Shown: positions 1 through 6,360, counted from the first letter of the stretch. The stretch: 7,380 bases of DNA from Magnetococcales bacterium (GCA_015232795.1 JADFYX010000112.1:1-7380); one strand, 5' to 3'. The notes: generated by a model from the sequence alone, not told the origin. Made by a program: numbers and translations.

Positions 1-85
1 CTCCCTTGACCCATAATAATAAAAGCTTCTTTAACTTGTGCAATTTTTATTGGAACAGCTATACCATAGTGCTTTATATCTTTAT
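1..85. other. sequence downstream of glyA, no assignable gene
   Basis: These 85 bases lie between the glyA stop and the left edge. I see no Rho-independent terminator; the only hairpin (CTAT/ATAG around 59-69) is four base pairs with no T run. One minus-strand frame stays open from inside the end of glyA to the window edge, with a possible ATG at 14-12 and a TTG at 119-117, but neither has a good ribosome binding site. The sequence after the ATG (MGQG) does not match NrdR, the common neighbour of glyA. Most likely it is spacer, possibly running into the start of another gene. Confidence 0.35.
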
Positions 86-1351
86 CTAAAGATCTGGATA
101 AATAGGATATTTCTCGCAAAGTGCAGTTGCTTCGGCTAACACCTCAGCCTCAACCCCAGCATCACCACCACTAGAGACAGTATCCACAATTCGTACAATC
201 ATACGTCCAACCTGCCTGAAGGCCTCTTCATCAAAACCACGGGAGGTAGCAGCAGGAGTACCCAAGCGAATGCCAGAGGTGATAAAGGGGCTGCGGGGAT
301 CGTTGGGAATGGCGTTTTTATTACAGGTCAATCCGGCCCGTTCCAATGCGTTCTCCGTATCTTTTCCGGTGATATCCCGTGAGGTTAAATCTACCAGCAT
401 CAGATGGTTATCAGTGCCGCCAGAGACAATACGCAAACCTCCGGCAACCAAAACCTCTGCCAGAGCTACAGCATTTCTTTTCACCTGTCTGGTATAAATC
501 TTAAACTCTGGTTGCAGAGCCTCACGGAAGGCTACAGCTTTGGCTGCAATTACATGCTCCAACGGCCCACCTTGAATGCCAGGGAAAATTTTAGAATTAA
601 TCTTTTTGGCAAGCTCTTCATTGTTGGTTAAAATCATTCCACCACGTGGACCACGCAGGGTCTTATGTGTTGTTGTGGTGGCAATATCAGCATAGGGAAA
701 CGGGCTAGGATGTTCACCAGTTGCCACTAGACCCGCAAAATGGGCCATATCAACAACTAAATAAGCCCCTACTTCATCACATATATTGCGAAAATGGGCA
801 AAATCAATCACCCGGCTATAAGCAGAAGCACCAGCAATAATAATTTTTGGTTCATGCTCACGGGCTAACGCCTCTACCTGATCATAATCAATGCGTTCGG
901 TTTTAGGATCTAGACCGTACTGTACCGCTTTAAATATCTGACCTGAGAAGCTTGGCTTAGAACCGTGGGTAAGATGGCCACCATCAGCTAAAGACATACC
1001 CATGATCATATCCCCGGCTCTAGCAACTGCCATATAAGCAGCCATATTGGCCTGAGAGCCTGAGTGGGGTTGTACATTGGCATATTCACAGCCAAACAGC
1101 TCCTTGGCCCGTTCTATGGCTAAAGATTCTGATTGATCGACAAATTCACAACCACCATAGTAGCGTTTTTTGGGGTAACCTTCGGCATATTTATTGGTCA
1201 TAACGCTGCCTTGGGCTTCTAAAACCGCACGGCTAACGATATTTTCAGAGGCGATTAGCTCTATTTGTGACCTTTGCCGACCTAGCTCATCTTGAATAGA
1301 TTTATAAATTTCCGGGTCAGAAGTTTGAAGATCCGTGGTAAAGTCGGACAT
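86..1351 (-). CDS. glyA: serine hydroxymethyltransferase
   Basis: A 421-residue PLP enzyme that converts serine and tetrahydrofolate to glycine and 5,10-methylene-tetrahydrofolate in the cytoplasm, the main source of one-carbon units. It aligns almost residue for residue with E. coli GlyA (417). ELIASEN lies at 31-37, and NKYAEGYPKKRYYGG (53-67) contains Tyr55 and Glu57. HSGSQAN (96-102) is in the cofactor pocket. DMAHFAG (201-207) carries the Asp and His that contact PLP, and TTTTHKTLRGPRGG (225-238) has the Schiff-base Lys230. SGIRLGTPA (359-367) holds the carboxylate-binding Arg362. AAGGA lies 7 bases before the ATG, so the start is secure. The 93-base leader shows no glycine or folate riboswitch that I recognise. 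It is probably read with rpiB. The stop is TAG, with no terminator after it inside the window. Confidence 0.98.
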   Translation of the reverse strand: MSDFTTDLQTSDPEIYKSIQDELGRQRSQIELIASENIVSRAVLEAQGSVMTNKYAEGYPKKRYYGGCEFVDQSESLAIERAKELFGCEYANVQPHSGSQANMAAYMAVARAGDMIMGMSLADGGHLTHGSKPSFSGQIFKAVQYGLDPKTERIDYDQVEALAREHEPKIIIAGASAYSRVIDFAHFRNICDEVGAYLVVDMAHFAGLVATGEHPSPFPYADIATTTTHKTLRGPRGGMILTNNEELAKKINSKIFPGIQGGPLEHVIAAKAVAFREALQPEFKIYTRQVKRNAVALAEVLVAGGLRIVSGGTDNHLMLVDLTSRDITGKDTENALERAGLTCNKNAIPNDPRSPFITSGIRLGTPAATSRGFDEEAFRQVGRMIVRIVDTVSSGGDAGVEAEVLAEATALCEKYPIYPDL

Positions 1352-1444
1352 TAAAAAATCCTTAAAAAAGAGTTGAAAAAACGTCTACAAGGGTCTGAGA
1401 CAAAACCCCAAGGCTCTACTGTAAAGTCAAAATAATAAGTGTTA

Positions 1445-1876
1445 CTAAAGTTCAATCTTATCCAACCGCCGTTGATGGCGACCGCCTTCAAACTCCTCTG
1501 CCAACCAGACATCAACAATAGCCAGAGCAGTTGCAAGCCCGGTAGTGCGAGCACCAAGAATCAAAACATTGGCATCATTATGCTGCCGGGACATTCTAGC
1601 GGTATATTCATCATGGCAAAGTGCACCACGTATCCCTTTAAAGCGATTAGCAGCTATGGACATACCCAAACCAGTACCACAAAGAAGAATTCCCCGTTCA
1701 GCCTCTTTTTCTATAATTGTATTACAAAGTTTTTGTGCATATGCAGGATAGTCCACCGATTCACCATTATCAACTCCAAGGTTGATAATTTTATAGCCTT
1801 CTTTCTCTTCCAGATGCTTTATAATTTCTTTTTTTAATTCAAAAGCCCCGTGATCCCCAGCAATTGTAATTTTCAT
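1445..1876 (-). CDS. rpiB: ribose-5-phosphate isomerase B (RpiB/LacA/LacB family)
   Basis: A 143-residue cytoplasmic isomerase interconverting ribose 5-phosphate and ribulose 5-phosphate in the non-oxidative pentose phosphate pathway. It starts MKITIAGDHG, with Asp8-His9 at the substrate-binding site. It has the catalytic Cys66 in LLCGTGLGMSIAANR (64-78), with Thr68 beside it, and SRQHNDANVL (96-105) with His99, the ring-opening residue. GGRHQRR (131-137) supplies phosphate-binding basic residues. All key residues are present and the length is normal. These motifs favour RpiB over the sugar-specific LacA or LacB subunits. The ATG is preceded by AAGGAAG, with AAGGA 9 bases upstream, almost directly after the DUF2062 stop 21 bases away. 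Two stops in a row (TAG TAA) end the gene. glyA follows after 93 bases, a pairing common in alphaproteobacteria and some other lineages. Confidence 0.95.
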   Translation of the reverse strand: MKITIAGDHGAFELKKEIIKHLEEKEGYKIINLGVDNGESVDYPAYAQKLCNTIIEKEAERGILLCGTGLGMSIAANRFKGIRGALCHDEYTARMSRQHNDANVLILGARTTGLATALAIVDVWLAEEFEGGRHQRRLDKIEL

Positions 1877-1897
1877 ATATATTCTTCCTTCACAAAT

Positions 1898-2437
1898 CTA
1901 TGCATTACCATATTTCTCACGAGCTAACTTCATCCTTTTCATACGGCGGTGCCGGGTTAGCTCAACAAATTTGTAGGTAGTCCAATAACCTGTTGCTGCT
2001 GCAAGAGGTGCCATAATCACAGCCCCAAATAAAATTGGCACTATAATGTTGCTCATATCATTTGCCAGAGCCTCAAAACTTAAACCTTCAATGGATAGCT
2101 CAGTGGTGGTATTACGAGCTATGCCAAGGGTCTTCATAATCCAACCACCTAATGTATAGTCTGCCCAGAAGAAAAAGGGAAAGGTTGCTGGATTTCCTAT
2201 TAAACTGCTAATCCATGATGCCAACTTGGAACCACCAAAGATTATGCACATTAAGGTACACAGAATAAGGTGAAAACCCAAAAACGGTGTAAAGGAGACA
2301 AAAATACCCCATGCAGAACCCAACGCTATTGCTTTAGGGTCTTCTGCCAACCGATGCAAGCGAATTAAATGGTAGCGAACAAAGTGTTTTAAAACCCGTT
2401 TTTTCCGCTCTGGTGTTGCTGGCTTAATTTCTGCCAC
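1898..2437 (-). CDS. DUF2062 family membrane protein of unknown function
   Basis: A 179-residue protein with the DUF2062 pattern. A basic N-terminus (residues 5-30) with RYHLIRLHRL leads to a DPKAIALGSAWGIFVSFTPFLGFH segment (33-56) that begins the first membrane region (about 37-67). The N-P-containing second region, LIGNPATFPFFFWADYTLGGWIM (79-101), is the family's most conserved part. A third hydrophobic segment lies at about 130-152, and a strongly basic tail (161-175, RHRRMKRMKLAR) should stay in the cytoplasm. The biochemical role of the family is unknown and I do not assign one. The gene starts at GTG with a good ribosome binding site, 19 bases after lapB, and ends 21 bases before rpiB, so it is part of the lapA-lapB-rpiB operon. 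That context hints at an envelope role, but only by association. Confidence 0.85.
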   Translation of the reverse strand: MAEIKPATPERKKRVLKHFVRYHLIRLHRLAEDPKAIALGSAWGIFVSFTPFLGFHLILCTLMCIIFGGSKLASWISSLIGNPATFPFFFWADYTLGGWIMKTLGIARNTTTELSIEGLSFEALANDMSNIIVPILFGAVIMAPLAAATGYWTTYKFVELTRHRRMKRMKLAREKYGNA

Positions 2438-2443
2438 TAAAAA

Positions 2444-2450
2444 CCTCTTC
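2444..2450 (-). promoter_or_regulatory. ribosome binding site supporting the GTG start of the DUF2062 gene
   Basis: GAAGAGG on the minus strand lies 6 bases before the GTG at 2437-2435, inside the 19-base gap after lapB. The site and spacing support the GTG as the true start. Confidence 0.6.
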
Positions 2451-2456
2451 TCTATA

Positions 2457-3647
2457 CTATAAAGGCTCCATGATGTCCCATTGATGACACTGTGGACACT
2501 GCCAGTATATATCCTGAGCCTTAAAACCGCACTGGGTACATTGAAAAACAGGTTGTCGGGAGAGTTGATGATCTAAACTTTGCTGGGCAACTCCAACCGC
2601 TTCCTGCCAACGGTTCATTCGGCTTAACATTAATATCAACTGCTTAGCAACCCCAATAGAACCTGGATGCTTCACAGCACCAACCTGTAAAACCTCTATA
2701 GCCTCATCATAACGCTCTCTGACCTCAAGATATCTACTCCAGAGGGTGATTAAACGGGCTGATGCCGAAGGTTCGTTTACCGCTTTGACCATAAACGTCT
2801 CAAAACCTATAGAATCATCCTGATCGGTATACGCCCTCAGAAGAGAATCTACTACCAAAAAAAAGTGGGTGGGGCGAGTTTTTTGTAAAGTTGCAAAACT
2901 ATTAATAGCCACTCCTATGCGCCCTTGATGTAGCTGGGCCTCTCCCAATAGACGATAACCCTCTACACATCCAGGAAATATTCGCACCGCACTGCGAAAA
3001 CGATCAATAGCTGACTCCTCATCTTGGGGAGTTCCTCCCTCCATCTGTTCCTGACCAATACGCAGCAGAAGATGGGCCTCTCGCCGTGGGTCTTGGGTTC
3101 CGGTTACTTTTTTGTACCTTTGCAATACCTGGAGAGCTATATCCCAACGACCTTCGCTTTCATGTAACATTAAAAGACTGGATAACGTTTTTGCATGGTC
3201 GGGATCTACACTCAACACCTGGCGACACGCCTCAACCGCCCTGTCAACAAAACCACCCTGACGAAAATCTTCTGCCAGTTCATAAAGTGCGGAGGTTCTA
3301 AGAGCTGCGGTAAGATTGGGTCTGGCTATAATATTTTGGTGGATACGAATGGCCCGTCCCACCTCGCCACGGGAACGAAAAAGATTACCTAACGAAAGAT
3401 GAATTTCAACTGTTTCTGAATTTATTCTTACTACTTTTACAAACTCTTCAATGGCCTTATCCTGCTCATCTGAAAGCAGATAGTTTAAACCCCGATAGTA
3501 GAATGCTGACTCACGATGCTCTTCAAGTTTTTCATGATAACGCGCCTCGGCATCACGTCCCAAGCGGTATGCAGAACGGAATATTACCGCACTGACTGTA
3601 ACAGCTAAAGCGGCCCAACCAATCAGGTAAGGAAGGTCATTTGCCAT
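2457..3647 (-). CDS. lapB: lipopolysaccharide assembly protein LapB (YciM), TPR and rubredoxin-like zinc domain
   Basis: A 396-residue protein close to E. coli LapB (389). An N-terminal membrane anchor lies at about residues 5-23, with most of the protein cytoplasmic. A long array of tetratricopeptide repeats runs from about 47 to 360; clear units are around 47-80, 81-114, 116-149, 150-183, 228-261 and 310-345. The C-terminus is a rubredoxin-like zinc knuckle, CTQC at 370-373 and CPQC at 384-387, with all four cysteines present. LapB recruits LpxC, the committed step of lipid A synthesis, to FtsH for degradation and links it to LPS export. The start is ATG, 12 bases after the lapA stop. Only a weak GGAT site is visible upstream, so translational coupling to lapA is likely. 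The intact anchor, TPRs and zinc site indicate a functional protein and imply an LPS-bearing organism. The stop is TAG. Confidence 0.95.
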   Translation of the reverse strand: MANDLPYLIGWAALAVTVSAVIFRSAYRLGRDAEARYHEKLEEHRESAFYYRGLNYLLSDEQDKAIEEFVKVVRINSETVEIHLSLGNLFRSRGEVGRAIRIHQNIIARPNLTAALRTSALYELAEDFRQGGFVDRAVEACRQVLSVDPDHAKTLSSLLMLHESEGRWDIALQVLQRYKKVTGTQDPRREAHLLLRIGQEQMEGGTPQDEESAIDRFRSAVRIFPGCVEGYRLLGEAQLHQGRIGVAINSFATLQKTRPTHFFLVVDSLLRAYTDQDDSIGFETFMVKAVNEPSASARLITLWSRYLEVRERYDEAIEVLQVGAVKHPGSIGVAKQLILMLSRMNRWQEAVGVAQQSLDHQLSRQPVFQCTQCGFKAQDIYWQCPQCHQWDIMEPL

Positions 3648-3659
3648 GGCATATCCGGG

Positions 3660-3965
3660 TTATAACTGTGTATCATTATCTAAGGGAAGGTTGCGTAAAT
3701 TTGTCAATTCCTCTGCTAATTCATTGTTTTTACTCTGCATAACCTCTATACGCTTTTTATATTTAAGCTTTTTAAACCAAGCCGATATAATTCCAATAAA
3801 AAAACCTATAAACATAGGCACAAAGGTAAGCACAAATAGCGGGACACCAGTAACTACAAAACCACCAGGAAAACCAACATCAACCTGATGTTGGTTTGAG
3901 AGGGCAAACAAAACTGCTAGTGATGTCAGGATGAAAATTAAAATTATATTGAATAATCCAGACAT
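3660..3965 (-). CDS. lapA: LapA family inner-membrane protein (DUF1049)
   Basis: A 101-residue protein with the LapA (DUF1049) layout. A first membrane segment spans about residues 4-22. A short loop follows with the ALSNQHQVDV segment typical of the family, then a second membrane segment at about 41-63. The charged C-terminal tail (64-101) is rich in Lys, Glu and Leu and probably forms a coiled coil. In enterobacteria LapA acts with LapB at the inner membrane in LPS assembly and in the control of LpxC degradation by FtsH. The ATG start has a weak AAGAG site 7 bases upstream, and the stop is TAA. It lies 12 bases before lapB, the usual partner gene, which strengthens the call. As the first gene after the terminator at 4087-4113, it is where an operon promoter or a readthrough control would act. 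Confidence 0.88.
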   Translation of the reverse strand: MSGLFNIILIFILTSLAVLFALSNQHQVDVGFPGGFVVTGVPLFVLTFVPMFIGFFIGIISAWFKKLKYKKRIEVMQSKNNELAEELTNLRNLPLDNDTQL

Positions 3966-4086
3966 AATGTTGCTCTTATCAGTTAATATACCCGGATAAC
4001 ACAGGATTTCAGAGTATCTAAAGATGCGGGATGAAAAAGCAGCTTGGGATATGGGAATTAATTAACCTGTAAACGGTATTTGTCAG

Positions 4087-4113
4087 AAAAAAAAATCGCC
4101 TATATTGGACGAT
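4087..4113 (-). terminator. Rho-independent terminator between ihfB and lapA
   Basis: On the minus strand the arms ATCG-CC and GG-CGAT pair (4107-4113 with 4095-4100, one bulged base) around the loop AATATA, and are followed at once by a run of eight further T residues to 4087. Flanking A and T bases can extend the stem. This is a conventional terminator placed about 130 bases after the ihfB stop and about 120 bases before the lapA start. The stem is short and bulged, so its strength is uncertain. Confidence 0.7.
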
Positions 4114-4155
4114 CTTATTTGACAAACTTTTTAAGGTGTTTTTTAACAACCCAAC

Positions 4156-4216
4156 TGGCAGGTACAATCTTCAAACCTGCCAAGGGGCAGACAACACCAA
4201 GACAGGTTTGAAAATT
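4156..4216 (-). ncRNA. candidate RNA element with two mutually exclusive hairpins
   Basis: The segment 4166-4181 can pair with 4201-4216 over 16 bases (14 Watson-Crick plus two G-U) around a 19-base loop. Alternatively, the overlapping segment 4175-4182 pairs perfectly with 4156-4163 over 8 bases (ACCTGCCA with TGGCAGGT) around an 11-base loop. Both cannot form at once. The two G-U positions are valid only in the minus-strand RNA; in a plus-strand RNA they would be A-C mismatches. This argues for a structure in the transcript running from ihfB towards lapA. I do not recognise it as a known riboswitch or small RNA family. It may be the 3' UTR of ihfB, an attenuator for lapA, or a processing site. 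Confidence 0.45.
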
Positions 4217-4244
4217 TGTAATCAAAGGCTAAAATCGTGCTGTA

Positions 4245-4520
4245 TTAGCCGTCAACTCGTTCCCGCAACTCTTTACCTGCTTTAAAAAACATAACCCGTT
4301 TGGCTTCAACCATTACTTGATCACCAGTTTTTGGATTACGTCCCTCGCGAGAACGACGCTCCTTAAGGCCAAAACTGCCAAAGCCACGAAGTTCTACACG
4401 CCTGCCCTGCTCCAAAGACATGCTAATCTCTTCAAATACTGTATTTACAACTGTTTCCGCATCTTTTCTGGAAAGATTTTTTTGACGGGAAAGGGCATTT
4501 ATCAACGCTGATTTTGTCAT
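4245..4520 (-). CDS. ihfB: integration host factor subunit beta (HU/IHF family)
   Basis: A 91-residue bacterial histone-like DNA-bending protein. It opens with MTKSALINAL, typical of IHF beta, and carries the family signature over residues 46-66: GFGSF, then GRNPKTG at 60-66. Pro63 is the residue expected at the tip of the beta arm, where it intercalates in the DNA minor groove. IHF beta pairs with IHF alpha to make sharp bends at specific sites in replication, recombination and transcription. RGFGSF (45-50), the MTKS N-terminus and the position straight after rpsA favour IHF beta over HU. The ATG start is preceded by GAGG 8 bases upstream, and the stop is TAA. The 113-base gap from rpsA contains the rpsA hairpin, so ihfB depends either on readthrough or on its own promoter; I found no convincing promoter. 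It is followed by a structured 279-base intergenic region. Confidence 0.95.
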   Translation of the reverse strand: MTKSALINALSRQKNLSRKDAETVVNTVFEEISMSLEQGRRVELRGFGSFGLKERRSREGRNPKTGDQVMVEAKRVMFFKAGKELRERVDG

Positions 4521-4571
4521 GTCGGCAACCTCAATTTAAGCAAAGAATACTTATCAGTAATATATAGATTT

Positions 4572-4613
4572 AACAAAATTTATTGGACCGGGCAAGATAA
4601 TAACCCGGTCCAA
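4572..4613 (-). terminator. Rho-independent terminator or attenuator after rpsA
   Basis: Inverted repeat of 10 perfect base pairs (4583-4592 with 4604-4613), including a GC-rich ACCGGG/CCCGGT core, around an 11-base loop. On the minus strand it starts 20 bases after the rpsA stop and is followed by TAAATTTTGTT, a discontinuous U tract. The stem is strong but the tail is imperfect, so partial readthrough into ihfB is plausible. On the plus strand the hairpin is followed by an A-rich run, which argues against termination in that direction. Confidence 0.65.
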
Positions 4614-4633
4614 ATAATAAAAAAATTTAAAAA

Positions 4634-6352
4634 TCAACCCTCAGCTTTTTTCTCAAAAGCCTTACTCAAAGCTTCACTCAAGCTACTAATACCACCAACA
4701 TCCTCTTTATCGGCACTGTACTCTTTAATGGTTTGACGCTCTTCTGCTGCATTCAAAGCCTTGACGGATACGGCAACTTTGCGCTTTTGACGATCAACAG
4801 CAGAGACAACAACCTCAACCTCAGAGCCAGGAGTCAAGCTGGTTCCTTCTGGGTCTTCCCGTGCAAACTCCTGCTTGCGCAACAGAGCTTCAACTTGCTC
4901 GGATAGGGTAATTACATAACCTGAACCAGCAGCTTCTTTAACTGTTCCGGTAACTTTAGTACCTTTAGGGTTAGCATCTACCCAAACACTCCACTCATCT
5001 GGGTTGGCTTGCTTAAGGCCCAAAGAGATACGCTCTTTTTCAGGATCGAGAGAAAGAACAACAGCCTCTACCTCTGAACCACGTTGAAACTCTTTTAAAG
5101 CCTCTTCGCCTGTTACGGAGTCCCAACTAACATCAGAGAGATGTACCAGACCGTCAATATCACCCTCTAGACCGATAAATAGACCAAATTCAGTGATATT
5201 TTTAATCTCGCCAGTTACAGGTGTACCAATTGGGTTGTTATCGGCAAATGCCTGCCATGGGTTCTCCATACACTGTTTGAGACCCAAGGAGATACGGCGA
5301 CGATCGCCATCAACATCAAGAACCACCACTTCAACCTCTTGGCCTACTTCGAGAAGTTTTGATGGATGAACATTTTTCTTTGTCCAAGCTAATTCCGAAA
5401 CATGGGCCAGACCTTCAACACCAGATTCCATCTCAACAAAAGCACCATAATCGGTAATGTTGGTAACATGACCACGGAACTTGGCACCGGAAGGATATTT
5501 AACACTGATACCTTCCCATGGATCTGTCTGAAGTTGCTTCATGCCTAGAGAGATACGCTGGGTTTCAGCGTTAAATTTAATAACCTGAACCGAAACAGTA
5601 TCGCCAACTGTAACAACACTGCTTGGATGTTTAACACGTTTCCAAGACATATCTGTAATGTGTAACAGACCATCCAGACCGCCTAAATCGACAAAAGCAC
5701 CATAATCGGTGATATTCTTGACAATACCATCAAGGATCATACCCTCATGGAGAGTCTCAAGAAGTGCGGAACGGGCATTCTCACGCTGTTTCTCAATAAC
5801 AGCACGACGAGAGACAACAATGTTGCCACGCCGACGATCCATTTTGAGAATATCAAAAGGTTGGTCCTCTTCTTGTAAACGAATAATATCGTGAACCGGA
5901 CGAACATCTACCTGTGAACCGGGCAAGAAAGCTGACAAGGTATTAAGATCAACTGTATAGCCACCCTTAACCTTACCAAGAATCCTACCATGGACAATAA
6001 GCTTGTCCTCAAAGGCTTTCTCCAAGTTAACCCAAGCCTCTTCCCGTTTTGCCTTCTCACGAGAGAGTACTGCAAGCCCTTGGTCATCTTCGCATCGTTC
6101 AACAAAGACATCGATAGAGTCACCAACTTTCAGAGATAAGTTACCATCAATATCGAGAAATTCCCGCACGGTCAAACGACCCTCGGATTTTAACCCAACA
6201 TCAATAATAAACTCTTCACCCTCACGTTGAATGATCTTACCTGAGACCACCTGTCCCTCTTTACCCACCCCTTTGCTAAAGGACTCCTCTAATAAAGCAC
6301 TAAAATCCTCATCAGCAATTTCGGCATCGTCCGCCTGGAATTCAACAGCCAC
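4634..6352 (-). CDS. rpsA: 30S ribosomal protein S1
   Basis: A 572-residue protein with six S1 (OB-fold) RNA-binding domains, at approximately residues 31-99, 116-183, 203-272, 288-359, 375-447 and 462-531. In the ribosome, domains 1-2 anchor S1 to the small subunit and domains 3-6 bind and unfold mRNA at initiation. Domains 3 and 4 carry near-identical NITDYGAFV cores and domain 5 has NITEFGLFI. Domain 6 (VKEAAGSGYVITL) is more divergent, as is usual. Domains 3-5 each end in an RISLGxKQ strand. The length is close to proteobacterial S1 proteins (E. coli 557). The start is GTG, preceded by AAGGTG at 8 bases; the acidic N-terminal stretch (residues 5-24) resembles that of other S1 proteins. 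The stop is TGA. It lies 68 bases after cmk and is followed by a strong hairpin before ihfB. In E. coli, S1 represses its own translation; nothing in the short leader here proves or excludes that. Confidence 0.98.
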   Translation of the reverse strand: MAVEFQADDAEIADEDFSALLEESFSKGVGKEGQVVSGKIIQREGEEFIIDVGLKSEGRLTVREFLDIDGNLSLKVGDSIDVFVERCEDDQGLAVLSREKAKREEAWVNLEKAFEDKLIVHGRILGKVKGGYTVDLNTLSAFLPGSQVDVRPVHDIIRLQEEDQPFDILKMDRRRGNIVVSRRAVIEKQRENARSALLETLHEGMILDGIVKNITDYGAFVDLGGLDGLLHITDMSWKRVKHPSSVVTVGDTVSVQVIKFNAETQRISLGMKQLQTDPWEGISVKYPSGAKFRGHVTNITDYGAFVEMESGVEGLAHVSELAWTKKNVHPSKLLEVGQEVEVVVLDVDGDRRRISLGLKQCMENPWQAFADNNPIGTPVTGEIKNITEFGLFIGLEGDIDGLVHLSDVSWDSVTGEEALKEFQRGSEVEAVVLSLDPEKERISLGLKQANPDEWSVWVDANPKGTKVTGTVKEAAGSGYVITLSEQVEALLRKQEFAREDPEGTSLTPGSEVEVVVSAVDRQKRKVAVSVKALNAAEERQTIKEYSADKEDVGGISSLSEALSKAFEKKAEG

Positions 6353-6360
6353 TATGTGTA

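Larger units (their letters stand above)
3966..4244 (-). other. structured intergenic region between ihfB and lapA
   Basis: This 279-base stretch has no gene I can support on either strand. In minus-strand order it contains a segment complementary to the terminator arm (4231-4238), two overlapping hairpins that share one arm (4156-4216), a terminator (4087-4113) inside a 7-base inverted repeat (4079-4085 with 4120-4126), and then about 120 bases of AT-rich leader before lapA. A weak ribosome binding site, AAGAG (3973-3977), lies 7 bases before the lapA ATG. The last part contains the palindrome TTAATTAA but no promoter with good -35 and -10 boxes. Confidence 0.6.

Noticed and set aside
1352..1444. 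TTGACT (1425-1430, minus strand) as a -35 box for glyA, and small hairpins in the same gap as a terminator or riboswitch.
   Set aside because: No -10 box follows at 16-18 bases. The hairpins are only 4-7 pairs including wobbles and are not joined directly to the T run. The gap is too short for a glycine riboswitch and none of its conserved elements were recognised.
1439..1837. A 132-codon open frame on the plus strand opposite rpiB.
   Set aside because: It lies almost wholly antisense to a clearly functional rpiB with all catalytic residues. Its predicted protein has no recognisable motif, and no ribosome binding site stands out.
3985..4012. Possible lapA promoter on the minus strand: TATATT (3985-3990) with CTGAAA (4007-4012), spacing 16.
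   Set aside because: The -10 box is good but the -35 box is only a 4/6 match, and the start would leave almost no leader before the ribosome binding site at 3973-3977.
4046..4073. Possible lapA promoter on the minus strand: TTTACA (4068-4073) with TATCCC (4046-4051), spacing 16.
   Set aside because: The -35 box is a 5/6 match and the position is sensible, but the -10 box is only 3/6. It is too weak to annotate.
4119..4147. TTGACA (4119-4124) as a -35 box for a plus-strand transcript antisense to ihfB.
   Set aside because: The box at 17 bases spacing is TTTAAC, a poor -10, and no plus-strand gene follows. The motif is explained by the inverted repeat around the terminator.
4220..4232. A near match to the IHF binding consensus just after ihfB, suggesting autoregulation.
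   Set aside because: It has one mismatch in a conserved position and such matches are common in AT-rich DNA. It also lies downstream of ihfB, not at a recognisable promoter.
5908..6230. Open frames of about 70 codons on both strands within rpsA.
   Set aside because: They are out-of-frame shadows of a fully intact S1 coding sequence, with no motif or ribosome binding site of their own.
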